A DNA stretch of 64,000 bases, from contig JARSSM010000017.1 of assembly GCA_029624735.1 (NCBI GenBank), positions 1-64,000 of the forward strand, given 5' to 3'. The notes beneath the pieces are model-generated. The model was not told the origin of the DNA and searched no databases. It saw only the letters and a list, made by a program, of their open reading frames with translations. Position numbers and translations under genes: made by a program. Source of the stretch: Defluviicoccus sp. GTDB lineage: Bacteria > Pseudomonadota > Alphaproteobacteria > Rhodospirillales > Defluviicoccaceae. Positions 55,901 through 64,000 of the stretch are shown here, in pieces; the stretch's first letter is position 1; every line of letters starts with the position of its first letter.

Positions 55901-56392
55901 CGCTTCAACCGCGGCCGCATCATCCACCGCCTCCTGCAGACGCTGCCGGCCTTACCCACGGCCGCACAGGCGCGCGCTGCCGCAGCGTGGCTGGCGCGGC
56001 CAGCCCTGGCGCTGACCGAAGCCGAACGCGACGAGATCGCCGGTGCCGTCCGCCGCGTGCTTGACGATCCAGCATGCGCGCCCCTGTTCCAGCCCGGCAG
56101 CCTGGCCGAAGTACCGTTTACGGGCACGCTGGACGACCGGCCGATCGCAGGCCAGGTCGATCGGCTGGTTGTCGGCGAGAGCATCGTCACCGTGCTCGAT
56201 TACAAGACCGACCGCACCGTGCCGACCGCCGCCGCGCGCGTTTCGGCCGCCTATCTGCGCCAGATGGCGGCCTATCGCGCGGTCCTGCGGCGGATCTATC
56301 CGGAACGGACCGTCCGCTGCCTGCTCTTGTGGACGGCCGGCCCCGCCGTCATGACTTTGGATGACGGGATCCTTGACCGGTACGCGCCTTGA
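52931..56392 (+). CDS. addA: Double-strand break repair helicase-nuclease AddA
   Basis: This 1153-residue UvrD/SF1 helicase has Walker A WVAASAGTGKTKILTDRV, LTFTKAAAAEM, the Walker B LIDEAQDTSPDQW, VGDVKQSIFSFQGA, MTTHGAKGLQAPIVFLPD and YVAMTRAEDRLIVCG. A C-terminal RecB-type nuclease follows with GQVDRLVV and VLDYKTDR. Alphaproteobacterial AddA lengths are near this size. It is the last of a five-gene overlapping chain from tsaE. Confidence 0.94.
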   Translation: MSDVSAIRTPDPMEAQRGAADPTASVWVAASAGTGKTKILTDRVLNLMLAETRPERILCLTFTKAAAAEMSSRITEQLAQWAVADDEALKAALHALVGHPVEAETRVRARKLFAHVLDTPGGMKIQTIHAFCQSLLGRFPLEAGVAPHFAIVDDRDAAELMRSARDSVLRRIGDETDPLARALADLTPYLQEVGFAALSAALTRERGRIADLIERHQGVEPAIAAMRALLRSPEGTTVASVRADACRDEAFDEDGLRHCAAALAAGSQADQARGAAIALWLQASAAERDPLFEGYLRQFLTEKSLPRKTLITQTALKRAPGAQEILIREAERLRAVLIQGRAAVTAEATAAVMRLGSALLAEYQAQKRYRSLLDYDDLIHNSERLLEGGLNAAWVLYKLDGGIDHVLIDEAQDTSPDQWQVIRALTTEFFAGLGARASGRTIFAVGDVKQSIFSFQGADPDHFIRNRAHFSDHVRAANEIWRPIDLSVSFRSTRAVLAAVDAVFSLPRAAAGVALDGTAIVHQAYRQRDGGSVEVWPPVAKRTTDVEEPWMPPTSPIEGDAPQLRLARIIARRIARMIESETLASRGRPVRAGDIMVLVRRRTPFIAELVRTLKSLRVPVAGIDRMVLSEQIAVMDLVALAHFALLPTDDLTLATVLKSPLIGLDEETLFRLAYGRTGSLWQALKVAATEIPACAAARDTLADVLAFADAVPPFEFFTRVLGPLDGRRKLVGRLGRDVEEAIGELLQLALSYERTHVPSLQGFLHWFETGTVEIKRDLEQGDRDAVRIMTTHGAKGLQAPIVFLPDTLQLPNAEKAPPILWPALPSGESMLLWPPKREYREEIAEEEYAAKRDREMQEYRRLLYVAMTRAEDRLIVCGWQTGSTWSDDCWYALITDALQAAGERLGLVTEDDAALAADREFDGAAKVLRFSYPQESEPRPEPAPAHHELPPLPAWARTPPDAEAAAPRPLTPSRAGGPAAAPSPLDDAGQRFNRGRIIHRLLQTLPALPTAAQARAAAAWLARPALALTEAERDEIAGAVRRVLDDPACAPLFQPGSLAEVPFTGTLDDRPIAGQVDRLVVGESIVTVLDYKTDRTVPTAAARVSAAYLRQMAAYRAVLRRIYPERTVRCLLLWTAGPAVMTLDDGILDRYAP

Positions 56393-56483
56393 CCGGGCGG
56401 GAGGCCATCCGTACATTGCCCTTTGTAACCGCTGCCCCGGCAGGCGCTTGAGGGGCGGGGCTGATCTGCAACAGGATTCCCGA

Positions 56484-56807
56484 ATGCCGAAGAACGTCAC
56501 CGACGACACGTTCAATACCGACGTGCTGAAATCGGAAAAGCCGGTGCTGGTGGATTTCTGGGCGGAATGGTGCGGCCCCTGCAAGCAGATCGCGCCGGCG
56601 CTCGAGGCGCTCGATCAGCAGATGGGCGAGGCCGTGACGGTCGCCAAGGTGAACATCGACGACAACCCGATGACGCCTTCGAAGTACGGCGTGCGCGGCA
56701 TCCCGACCCTGATGCTGTTCAAGGACGGCCAGGTCGCGGCGACCCGCATCGGCGCCCTGCCGCAAAGCCAGCTGTTCGAGTGGGTGAAGTCGATCCTTTC
56801 GGCTTGA
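56484..56807 (+). CDS. trxA: Thioredoxin
   Basis: This 107-residue classical thioredoxin has the active site WAEWCGPCK and the cis-Pro in GIPTLMLFKDG. It reduces protein disulfides in the cytoplasm. ATG 56484 gives the standard N-terminus (MPKNVTDDTF). It lies 91 nt after addA and converges on folC with a 16-nt gap. Confidence 0.95.
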   Translation: MPKNVTDDTFNTDVLKSEKPVLVDFWAEWCGPCKQIAPALEALDQQMGEAVTVAKVNIDDNPMTPSKYGVRGIPTLMLFKDGQVAATRIGALPQSQLFEWVKSILSA

Positions 56808-56823
56808 GGGCCGCGGACCGGCG

Positions 56824-58119
56824 TCAGCCGTTCTCCGCAAGCACTGCTCCGGCCAGATAGAGCGAACCGCAGATCAGGACCCGGCTCGGTGGTTCGCCCA
56901 CGCCGGCGGCACGGCATAGAGCGTGACGCACGGATTCGCAGGCCTCCGCCGCCAGCCCCACGCTTCGCGCAGCCGCAGCCGCAGCCACCGCATCCAGGCT
57001 CGCCGCCTCACCCGGAATCGCCACCGTCAACGCGCGTTGGGCGAGACCGGCCAGCGGTGCAAGGAAACCGGTGTTGTCCTTGGTCTTGAGCATCCCGAAC
57101 ACGAGCACCAGCGGCCGATCACGCCACCCCTCCAGGTGACGGGCGAGCGCCTGTGCCGCACCCGGGTTGTGGCCGCCATCGAGCCACAGTTCCCAGTCGG
57201 CCGGCAGGAGATCGACCAGCCGCCCCGCTTCGAGCCGCTGCAGGCGTGCCGGCCAATGGGCGCGGGCGAGGCCGCGGGCGATGGCGCTGGTATCGATGGT
57301 GAGGCCCGGCAACCGGTAAAGGCAGGCGAGCGCGAGGCCGGCGTTGGCAATCTGATGCACGCCCGACAATGCCGGCATCGGCAGCGTCAGGTGCGTTTGC
57401 GGCAATCTCGGCGGCCGGCCTTCGAACACCCAGCCACCGCCCTCGGGCTCCGCGGACCAGCCCTCGCCCTCGCAGATCAGCGGCGCCCCGACATCGGCCG
57501 CCCGGCGCGCGATGACGGCCGCCGCCTCAGCCGGCTGGTGGACACTCAAGCATGGAACGCCGGGTTTCAGGATGCCCGCCTTCTCGCCGGCCACTTCAGC
57601 AATTGTTTCGCCAAGAAATGTCTGATGGTCGAGCGAGATCGGCGTCAGCACCGTGATCAGCGGCCGCGCAACGACGTTGGTGGCATCGAGCCTGCCGCCG
57701 AGGCCGGTCTCCAGCAGGGTGAAATCGGCTGGCGTGCGGGCAAAGGCGAGAAAAGCCGCCGCGGTCGTGATCTCGAAAAAGGTGATCGGCTCGCCCGCGT
57801 TGGCCGCCTCGCACTCCCGCAGCACCGCACACAAGCTGTCGTCGTCGATTTCCCGGCCGGCAACGACGATGCGCTCGTTGAAGCGAACCAGATGCGGCGA
57901 GGTGTAGACATGGACGGCGCAGCCCAGCGCCTCCAGCATCGCCTTCATGAAGGCGATGGTCGAGCCTTTGCCGTTGGTGCCAGCAACATGGATGACCGGC
58001 GCCAGTTGCCGCTCGGGATGGTCCAACCGCTCAAGCAGCCGCTCAATCCTGGCGAGCGACAGATCGATCACACGCGGGTGCAACTCTTTGAGCCGCGCGA
58101 GGATCGGGCCGGTGCTCAG
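56824..58119 (-). CDS. folC: Folylpolyglutamate/dihydrofolate synthase FolC with apparent CTG start
   Basis: The roughly 431-residue ligase adds glutamate to folates and makes dihydrofolate. It has VIHVAGTNGKGST (P-loop), YTSPHLVRFNERI, FFEITTAAAFLAF and the C-terminal LWLDGGHNPGAAQ. The family N-terminus (ILARLKELHPRVIDLSL) begins before the first ordinary start, TTG 58083. A perfect anti-16S sequence GGAGGTGATC (58122-58131) stands 7 nt from a CTG at 58119 in the right frame, so CTG is the likely start. It follows trpA by 44 nt; accD, often found between them, is absent. Confidence 0.9.
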   Translation of the reverse strand: MSTGPILARLKELHPRVIDLSLARIERLLERLDHPERQLAPVIHVAGTNGKGSTIAFMKAMLEALGCAVHVYTSPHLVRFNERIVVAGREIDDDSLCAVLRECEAANAGEPITFFEITTAAAFLAFARTPADFTLLETGLGGRLDATNVVARPLITVLTPISLDHQTFLGETIAEVAGEKAGILKPGVPCLSVHQPAEAAAVIARRAADVGAPLICEGEGWSAEPEGGGWVFEGRPPRLPQTHLTLPMPALSGVHQIANAGLALACLYRLPGLTIDTSAIARGLARAHWPARLQRLEAGRLVDLLPADWELWLDGGHNPGAAQALARHLEGWRDRPLVLVFGMLKTKDNTGFLAPLAGLAQRALTVAIPGEAASLDAVAAAAAARSVGLAAEACESVRHALCRAAGVGEPPSRVLICGSLYLAGAVLAENG

Positions 58120-58163
58120 GTGATCACCTCCGTCGTGCGCCAGCCGGGCGCGTTCGCCCCCGC

Positions 58164-59012
58164 TCAGACCGGGCCCCGCCGCGGCCGTGCGGCATGAACG
58201 CCTTCCGCCAGCGAACCGACAAAGGAGGCCACGACATCGACCAGATCGGGACGCGGCGCCCCTTTCGCGTCAAGGTGGTCGGCGATCTTGGCGACGATCG
58301 CCGAGCCAACGACCGCCGCGTCCGCGGTGCTGCCGATCGCGCGGGCCTGACCGGGGGACTTGATGCCGAAGCCGACCGCGACCGGCAGCGGGGAATGGGC
58401 GCGGATGCGCTCGACCGCGTGCGTCACGTCCACCAGCGCAGCCGAAGCCGTGCCGGTGATGCCGGTGATCGAGACGTAATAGACGAAACCGGAGGCATGC
58501 TTGACGACCAACGGCAGCCGCTCGTCCCCTGTCGTCGGCGCCACGAGGAAGATCAGGTCGATGCCCGCATTCCTGGCTGGGCCGACCACTTCTTCGGCCT
58601 CCTCCGGCGGCAGATCGACCAGGATCAGGCCATCGACCCCCGCCTTCTTGGCCGCAAACAGAAACCGCGCGGTGCCGTAAACATAGACCGGATTGAAGTA
58701 GCCCATGAGGACGATCGGCGTCTCCGCGTCTTCCTGGCGGAAGGCCGCCACCATGTCGAGCGTGCGCCGCATCGTCTGGCCGGCACGCAGCGCCCGTTCC
58801 GAGGCGGCCTGAATGATCGGGCCGTCGGCCATCGGATCGCTGAACGGCATGCCGAGCTCGATGATGTCCGCACCCGCAGCCGGCAGCCGGCGCATGATGT
58901 CGATCGAGGTCGCGAGATCGGGATCGCCAGCGGTCACGAAGGTGACGAGCCCGGCGCGCCGCTGCTGCCTTAAGCTTGCGAACCGCCGGCCGATGCGCCC
59001 GCCTTCCCTCAT
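58164..59012 (-). CDS. trpA: Tryptophan synthase alpha subunit
   Basis: This 282-residue TIM barrel splits indole-3-glycerol phosphate. It has [12 protein letters not shown], the catalytic Glu in [34 protein letters not shown] and [16 protein letters not shown] 59012 overlaps the trpB stop (ATGA), so alpha and beta are translationally coupled. Confidence 0.96.
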   Translation of the reverse strand: MREGGRIGRRFASLRQQRRAGLVTFVTAGDPDLATSIDIMRRLPAAGADIIELGMPFSDPMADGPIIQAASERALRAGQTMRRTLDMVAAFRQEDAETPIVLMGYFNPVYVYGTARFLFAAKKAGVDGLILVDLPPEEAEEVVGPARNAGIDLIFLVAPTTGDERLPLVVKHASGFVYYVSITGITGTASAALVDVTHAVERIRAHSPLPVAVGFGIKSPGQARAIGSTADAAVVGSAIVAKIADHLDAKGAPRPDLVDVVASFVGSLAEGVHAARPRRGPV

Positions 59013-60223
59013 AGCTCGATCCCCAGCACGCGCGCGACCGTGAACACGTCCTTGTCGCCACGGCCGCACAGGTTCATGACCACGATTTCGTCCTTGGCCA
59101 TTCCGCCGGCGATATGGGAGACGTAGGCCAACGCGTGCGACGGCTCCAGCGCCGGAATGATGCCCTCGGTGCGCGAGCACAGCTGGAAGGCCTCGATCGC
59201 CGCGTCGTCGGAGACGGCGACGTACTCGACCCGGCCGCTATCCCTGAGCCAGGCGTGCTCCGGTCCGACGCCAGGATAATCGAGCCCCGCCGCAATCGAG
59301 TGGCCGTCACGGATCTGCCCATCGTCGTCATAGAGAAGGTAGGTCCGGTTGCCGTGCAGAACGCCCGGAGCGCCAGCAGAGAGCGACGAGCAGTGCTCTC
59401 CGCTTGGGATGCCGCGGCCGCCTGCTTCGACCCCGACCATGCGGACGCTGCTGTCGTCCAGGAACGGCGCGAACAGGCCGATCGCGTTCGAGCCGCCGCC
59501 GATGCAAGCGACCAGAAGGTCCGGCAGCCGTCCCTCGGCGGCCACGATCTGCTCGCGCGCCTCGACGCCGATGATCGACTGGAAATCGCGCACCATGCGC
59601 GGATAGGGGTGCGGCCCGGCAACCGTACCAATGAGGTAATAGGTGTCGCCGACGTTGGCGACCCAGTCGCGCAGGGCCTCGTTCATGGCATCCTTGAGGG
59701 TGCCTGTCCCCGACGTAACCGGCCGCACCTCGGCGCCCAACAGCTTCATGCGGAACACGTTCGGCGACTGCCGCTCGATGTCGGTGGCGCCCATGTAGAT
59801 GACGCAGTCGATGCCGAACAGCGCGCACACGGTCGCGGTCGCCACGCCGTGCTGGCCAGCGCCGGTCTCGGCGATGATCCGCGTCTTGCCCATCCGCCGG
59901 GCCAGGAGGATCTGGCCCAAGGTGTTGTTGATCTTGTGGGCGCCGGTGTGCAGCAGTTCGTCGCGCTTGAAGTAGATCTTGGCGCCACCCAAGGAGTCGC
60001 TCAACCGTTGCGCGTAATAGAGCGGGCTCGGCCGCCCGACGTAATGTTTGAGGTAATAGCGGAACTCGTCAGCAAACACCGGATCCTGCGAGGCGGCATT
60101 GTAGGCCTGCTCCAGTTCCAGGATCAGCGGCATCAGCGTCTCGGCGACGTAACGGCCGCCGTAGATGCCGAAATGACCCCGTTCGTCCGGCCCGCTCCGG
60201 TAGGTGTTGGGAAGATCCATCAT
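59009..60223 (-). CDS. trpB: Tryptophan synthase beta subunit
   Basis: This 404-residue PLP enzyme joins indole and serine. It has [17 protein letters not shown], the PLP Lys in [33 protein letters not shown] and [17 protein letters not shown]. Two ATGs open the frame (60223, 60220); no clear ribosome site is visible for either. The 123-nt gap to trpF holds nothing else I can support. Confidence 0.95.
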   Translation of the reverse strand: MMDLPNTYRSGPDERGHFGIYGGRYVAETLMPLILELEQAYNAASQDPVFADEFRYYLKHYVGRPSPLYYAQRLSDSLGGAKIYFKRDELLHTGAHKINNTLGQILLARRMGKTRIIAETGAGQHGVATATVCALFGIDCVIYMGATDIERQSPNVFRMKLLGAEVRPVTSGTGTLKDAMNEALRDWVANVGDTYYLIGTVAGPHPYPRMVRDFQSIIGVEAREQIVAAEGRLPDLLVACIGGGSNAIGLFAPFLDDSSVRMVGVEAGGRGIPSGEHCSSLSAGAPGVLHGNRTYLLYDDDGQIRDGHSIAAGLDYPGVGPEHAWLRDSGRVEYVAVSDDAAIEAFQLCSRTEGIIPALEPSHALAYVSHIAGGMAKDEIVVMNLCGRGDKDVFTVARVLGIEL

Positions 60224-60346
60224 CAATTTCGCAACGTTGTCCTGAAACTCATCTGGAACATGCGCCGGCCAAACGCCACGGCCGAAATAGGGGTCTGGAT
60301 CGCGGCCGGTCTGCAGCGCTCGGACCGGCTTCCGCCTTCACCGTCA

Positions 60347-61024
60347 TCAACGTCCGGCGGCGGCAGCGGCACCGGCGGCCACATTAAGATGCATGGCTGT
60401 CCGCAGAAACGCCTCGATCTTCGCAACACTCTTGCGGCCTGGCGCGTCCTCAACGCCGGACGACACATCAACCGCCTTGGCCCCGCTCGCCCGCACCGCA
60501 AGCGCCACGTTACCGGCCTCGAGCCCGCCTGCCAAGAACCATGGGCGACGGCAGGCGATTCCGTTCAACAACTCCCACTCGAACGCCCGGGCGTTGCCCC
60601 CCGGCCGATCGGCGCCCGCCGGCGGATGCGCGTCGAACAGCAGCCAGTCGGCAACGGCCTCGTAGCCGGCAGTGCGAGCCAAGTCCGCGGCCGTGGCGAC
60701 GGCGACCGACTTGATCACCGGCACGCCGAAGCGGGCCTTAATCGCGGCAACGCGCGCCGGCGTTTCGCTTCCATGCAGTTGCAGCATGTCAAGGGGGACT
60801 CGCGCCATCAGCGCATCCAGCGTTGCATCATCGGCATCGACGACGAGCCCCACCCGATGGACGGTGTCGGGCACCTGGGCCGCAAGCGTCGCGGCGCGAT
60901 CGAGATCAAGGCAGCGCGGCGAGGGTGGGAAGAAGACGAAGCCGACGAAGCGGGCGCCACCGCGCACCGCAGCCGCAAGCGCAGACTGCGTCGACAAGCC
61001 GCAGATCTTGACCGCAATCGCCAT
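60347..61024 (-). CDS. trpF: Phosphoribosylanthranilate isomerase
   Basis: This 225-residue TIM barrel has VKICGLSTQSAL at the N-terminus (catalytic Cys), FVGFVFFPPSPR, LQLHGSE and VDVSSGVEDAPGRKS (catalytic Asp and phosphate site). It catalyses the third step of tryptophan synthesis from chorismate. The C-terminus ends in an Ala-rich run. It is first of trpF-trpB-trpA-folC. Confidence 0.93.
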   Translation of the reverse strand: MAIAVKICGLSTQSALAAAVRGGARFVGFVFFPPSPRCLDLDRAATLAAQVPDTVHRVGLVVDADDATLDALMARVPLDMLQLHGSETPARVAAIKARFGVPVIKSVAVATAADLARTAGYEAVADWLLFDAHPPAGADRPGGNARAFEWELLNGIACRRPWFLAGGLEAGNVALAVRASGAKAVDVSSGVEDAPGRKSVAKIEAFLRTAMHLNVAAGAAAAAGR

Positions 61025-61062
61025 CGGCTTCGGCCGCCAGAATGCACCTAAGCCGCTCGGGC

Positions 61063-61413
61063 CTAGGCCGCATCCCTCGCAGGCGCCGGCAGGCTCGTAG
61101 CCTGGCCCTGCGCGCGCTCCGCCTGCGTCAAGCGCTCCTTAAGCGATGCAATCTCGCGCTGGTCGCGTTCCGTCTGCTGAACCAGCGTCCGCACCCGCGC
61201 CCGCGCACCGCTGCGGCGTAGCAGGCCGACGACGGCGCCCAGAAGGAAGCCGGCCAGCAAGCCGACCAAGCCCACACCATAGAGCGGAAACGGCACGCCG
61301 GTGTCCGTCACCGGCCAGAGGTTAAGCTGCACCTCGTTCGGGTTCATGGCCGCGAAGACCACGACGGCAACCAGGATCGGCAGCGCGAAAAGCCAAAACA
61401 ACAGCCTTAACAC
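61063..61413 (-). CDS. LapA-domain membrane protein
   Basis: This 116-residue protein of the LapA/DUF1049 (YciS-like) group has two membrane segments (about 3-23 and 45-65), the motif NPNEVQLNLWPV between them and a cytoplasmic coiled coil (about 70-105). In enterobacteria LapA works with LapB in LPS assembly control; no lapB is present here. It lies between ihfB and trpF as in many alphaproteobacteria. Confidence 0.87.
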   Translation of the reverse strand: MLRLLFWLFALPILVAVVVFAAMNPNEVQLNLWPVTDTGVPFPLYGVGLVGLLAGFLLGAVVGLLRRSGARARVRTLVQQTERDQREIASLKERLTQAERAQGQATSLPAPARDAA

Positions 61414-61434
61414 CGGACCATCCCTATCAATCGC

Positions 61435-61719
61435 TTAAGAGTCGGTATTGAGACGCTCGCGCAGTTCCTTGCCGGTCTTGAAGTAGGGAATGTGCTTGGC
61501 AATCACATCCACCGCCTCGCCGGTGCGCGGGTTGCGGCCCACGCGCGCGCCCCGCTTCTTGACTGAAAAGGCACCGAATCCGCGCAGTTCGACCCGATCG
61601 CCGCGCGCCAGCGCCGCAGCAATCTCCTCAAAGATCGTAATCACGATCCGTTCGACATCTCGCTGATAGAGATGCGGGTTGGCAGCCGCCAACCGGGCAA
61701 CAAGTTCCGACTTTGTCAT
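61435..61719 (-). CDS. ihfB: Integration host factor beta subunit
   Basis: This 94-residue HU/IHF protein has [48 protein letters not shown] (DNA-intercalating Pro) and [13 protein letters not shown]. It bends DNA as a heterodimer with IhfA. It starts behind GGAGGGGG and lies downstream of rpsA and sppA, a common order. Confidence 0.95.
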   Translation of the reverse strand: MTKSELVARLAAANPHLYQRDVERIVITIFEEIAAALARGDRVELRGFGAFSVKKRGARVGRNPRTGEAVDVIAKHIPYFKTGKELRERLNTDS

Positions 61720-61794
61720 CTGCGATGACCCCCTCCTGAACCCCTCCGTCCGCCATGGGCTGGACGATCGTTGGTTTTCCTGGAGTGCCCGCGT

Positions 61795-62703
61795 TCAGAG
61801 ACCAGGGTGCCAGACGGAGACCAACCCGTCAAGCGTAAGGCGTTCAACGAAAAGCGCTTTTCCGGTGATTTTGGTGAACAAATCACGGATTGCCCGCTCT
61901 GGCCCCACAATCTCAAGGTCCTTTATGGCAAGATCGCGGTCAATCGCGTGGGTTTCGTGCAACCACGTCCGCGCTTCGTCTTCCCCGCCCAGGCGGTCAA
62001 TCAACCCGTTCGCCAGCGCCTGGCGGCCGGTAAAGACCCTCCCGTCGGCCATTTTCAGCACCGTGTCCCGCTCCAGCCGGCGGCGCTCGGCAACCATATC
62101 GACAAACATGGCGTGCATGTCGAGGACGAGTTTTTGCGTCGCCTCTCGCGCTTCTGGCGTAAACGGCTCGAACGGATTCGGTTGCGCCTTCAAGGCTCCG
62201 CTCTTGATCGTCTCCGGCTTGATGCCCAGACGGTCGAGGAGCGCCGTCATGTCCGCCGTCTGCAAGATGACGCCGATCGAGCCGGTGATCGTCCCCTCGT
62301 GCGCAACGATGAGATCGCACGCCGCTGCAGTCATGTAGGCCGCCGAGGTCCCCAGCTCGCCCATGACCGCGACTACCGGCATATGGGCGGCAACCGCGCG
62401 CAGACGGCCGAACAGTGCCTCGCCGCCGACCACGGTCCCGCCGGGACTGTCGATGCGCACGATCAGCGCCTTGGCCGCGCTTTCCTTGGTGAGCGCATCC
62501 AGGACCGAGTCGCGCTCACGGTCGTCGGTGATGACGCCGTCGACAGTCAGCCGCGCGATGTAGGGCGCACCCCAACGGTCCTGATAGGCGCCGACAGCGG
62601 CCAGGACCGCGGCGACGAAAGCGACGACCGCAGCGATGCGCCAGAATGCGAGCTTGCGCTTCAGACGCCGCCGATCGATCAACAGGTCCACATCGAAAGC
62701 CAC
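61795..62703 (-). CDS. sppA: Signal peptide peptidase SppA (S49)
   Basis: This 302-residue single-unit S49 protease has one N-terminal membrane anchor (about 20-41). The catalytic Ser is in GELGTSAAYMTAAACD and the Lys in IKSGALKAQ; VRIDSPGG and GTITGSIGVILQ are also present. It degrades cleaved signal peptides at the inner membrane. About half the length of E. coli SppA, it would work as an octamer. Confidence 0.9.
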   Translation of the reverse strand: MAFDVDLLIDRRRLKRKLAFWRIAAVVAFVAAVLAAVGAYQDRWGAPYIARLTVDGVITDDRERDSVLDALTKESAAKALIVRIDSPGGTVVGGEALFGRLRAVAAHMPVVAVMGELGTSAAYMTAAACDLIVAHEGTITGSIGVILQTADMTALLDRLGIKPETIKSGALKAQPNPFEPFTPEAREATQKLVLDMHAMFVDMVAERRRLERDTVLKMADGRVFTGRQALANGLIDRLGGEDEARTWLHETHAIDRDLAIKDLEIVGPERAIRDLFTKITGKALFVERLTLDGLVSVWHPGL

Positions 62704-62768
62704 GACGTCGTTCGTCCTTTGCCGGCCCTTGCAGCGACCCGTGGCTGATCAAGGGCCGGTTGCTGTCC

Positions 62769-64000
62769 CTATTCTGAGTCGGCTTCGCGCTTTTCTTCCA
62801 CCTCGGCGCGCCGCTGCGCCTCGGCCGTCTCGCGCTTTTCCTTGATCGCCGCGCCCAGGATATCGCCCAGACTGGCGCCGGAGTCGGACGAGCCGTAGGT
62901 GGCAACCGCCTGTTTTTCCTCCTCGATCTCGCGCGCCTTGATCGACAGCACGACCTTGCGGCCGCTGTGGTCGATCTGCAGGACCTTGGCATCGACCTTC
63001 TCGCCACGCGCAAACCGGTCCGGACGCTGCTCGCTCCGGTCGCGTGACAGTTCGGCCTTGCGGATGATGCCGGGAACACCATCGGCGGTCTGCACCTCAA
63101 TTCCGCCATCGAAGACGCCGGTAACGGTGCAGGTGACGACCGCATTGCGCTTCAACCGCGACACGCCGTCCTCGAACGGATCGCTCGCGAGCTGTTTGAC
63201 GCCGAGGCTGATCCGCTCCTTATCGACATCGACATCGAGCACCTTGGCCCGCACCAGGTCGCCACGCTTGACTTCCTGGATGGCGGCCTCGCCGGCCTGG
63301 GTCCACGACAGATCGGAGAGATGGACCATGCCGTCGATCTCGCCGGTCAGGCCGATGAACAGCCCGAACTCGGTGATGTTCTTGACCTCGCCCTCGACCA
63401 CCGAGCCGATGGGATGCTGGTCCTGGAACTCCTCCCACGGATTGGGCAGCGACTGCTTCAGGCCAAGCGAGATCCGCCGCTTGTCGCGATCGACGTCGAG
63501 AACGACGACCTCGACCTCCTGCGACGTCGAAACGATCTTGCCCGGATGGACGTTCTTCTTCGTCCAGCTCATCTCAGAAACGTGAACGAGGCCCTCGACC
63601 CCCGGTTCGAGCTCAATGAAGGCGCCGTAGTCGGTGATGTTGGTGACGCGGCCGACGAACTTGGCGCCGACCGGATACTTGAGCTGCACACCATCCCACG
63701 GGTCGGCCTCGAGCTGCTTCATGCCGAGCGAGATCCGCTGCGATTCGGGATTGAAGCGGATGACCTGGACCTTCACCGTCTCGCCGATCTGCAGCGCCTC
63801 CGACGGATGGTTGATCCGGCGCCAGGAAATGTCGGTGACGTGCAACAGGCCGTCGACGCCGCCGAGATCGACGAAGGCGCCGTAATCCGTGATGTTCTTG
63901 ACGACACCGTCGAGGACCTGGCCCTCTTTGAGGTTGGCGATCAGTTCCGAGCGGGCCTCGGCGCGGGTCTCCTCCAAGACGGCGCGGCGCGAGACAACGA
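62769..64000 (-). CDS. rpsA: 30S ribosomal protein S1 (5' part beyond the window)
   Basis: The visible 409 C-terminal codons encode four S1 RNA-binding repeats (VVKNITDYGAFVDLGGVDG; RVTNITDYGAFIELEPGVEG; EVKNITEFGLFIGLTGEIDG; TVTGVFDGGIEV) and a charged Lys/Glu tail. S1 draws mRNA to the 30S subunit. At the window edge the frame is open and reads VVSRRAVLEETRAEARSEL, the internal sequence of S1, so about 150-170 N-terminal residues lie outside. A TTG at 63977 is not the start. sppA follows. Confidence 0.96.
   Translation of the reverse strand, partial: VVSRRAVLEETRAEARSELIANLKEGQVLDGVVKNITDYGAFVDLGGVDGLLHVTDISWRRINHPSEALQIGETVKVQVIRFNPESQRISLGMKQLEADPWDGVQLKYPVGAKFVGRVTNITDYGAFIELEPGVEGLVHVSEMSWTKKNVHPGKIVSTSQEVEVVVLDVDRDKRRISLGLKQSLPNPWEEFQDQHPIGSVVEGEVKNITEFGLFIGLTGEIDGMVHLSDLSWTQAGEAAIQEVKRGDLVRAKVLDVDVDKERISLGVKQLASDPFEDGVSRLKRNAVVTCTVTGVFDGGIEVQTADGVPGIIRKAELSRDRSEQRPDRFARGEKVDAKVLQIDHSGRKVVLSIKAREIEEEKQAVATYGSSDSGASLGDILGAAIKEKRETAEAQRRAEVEEKREADSE

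Noticed and set aside
60223..60501. A 92-codon frame overlapping trpF that ends at the trpB start
   Set aside because: Arg/Pro-rich shadow of trpF with no ribosome site; coupling to trpB is possible but unsupported.

Overview
The window is GC-rich and reads as the chromosome of an alphaproteobacterium, most likely of the Rhodospirillales (inference). The evidence is the ChvI/ChvG two-component pair, the HprK-RapZ-EIIA-HPr-EI regulatory phosphotransferase set, the FYDLN acid-domain protein beside tRNA-Ala(GGC) and aroA, a LexA box of the alphaproteobacterial GAAC-N7-GAAC type, and the tsaE-amgK-murU-addB-addA-trxA / folC-trp-lapA-ihfB-sppA-rpsA order. No phage, plasmid, transposase or CRISPR locus is visible.

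Layout. 0.1-11.6 kb is a polyhydroxyalkanoate (PHA) and fatty-acid block: tRNA-Met, a MaoC/hot-dog hydratase pair, a divergent PhaC-like hydrolase, a class III PHA synthase (phaE-phaC), an SDR 3-hydroxyacyl-CoA dehydrogenase, a thiolase, a patatin-like hydrolase and an acyl-CoA synthetase. Acyl-CoA activation, thiolysis, reduction, hydration and polymerisation could be joined here. 11.6-15.8 kb holds housekeeping and stress genes: a YflT-like membrane protein, bacteriohemerythrin, MmcB with a LexA box, and YcgN, DapA-like and YgjP proteins.

15.8-27.8 kb is a near-complete corrin-ring locus of the early-cobalt (cbiX, cbiD, cbiG) type with two multidomain fusions, CobI-CbiG-CobJ and an unidentified domain fused to CobH. 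A SCO1-like and a SafE-like gene sit beside it. 28.1-36.3 kb carries a secreted Cys-containing protein whose start lies in a 21-bp tandem repeat, an XRE regulator, and a six-gene hyfB-C-E-F-G-I operon whose large subunit lacks the NiFe cysteine ligands. That makes it an energy-converting hydrogenase-related (Ehr) complex rather than a hydrogenase.

36.3-36.7 kb is an intergenic stretch with two dispersed repeat types. 36.7-64 kb is core genome: tRNA-Ala, the FYDLN protein, aroA, a membrane EEP hydrolase, chvIG preceded by a small coupled upstream reading frame, the regulatory PTS, a ferredoxin-NADP reductase-like enzyme, tsaE/amgK/murU/addB/addA/trxA, then on the other strand folC, trpABF, lapA, ihfB, sppA and the 3' part of rpsA, which runs off the window.

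Points most worth a second look: the Ehr complex; the fusion enzymes of the cobalamin locus; a two-hairpin element present at 1343-1458 and 36271-36387 with pairing-preserving differences; the upstream frame coupled to chvI; and apparent non-canonical start codons of folC (CTG) and rapZ (ATC) placed behind good Shine-Dalgarno sequences.
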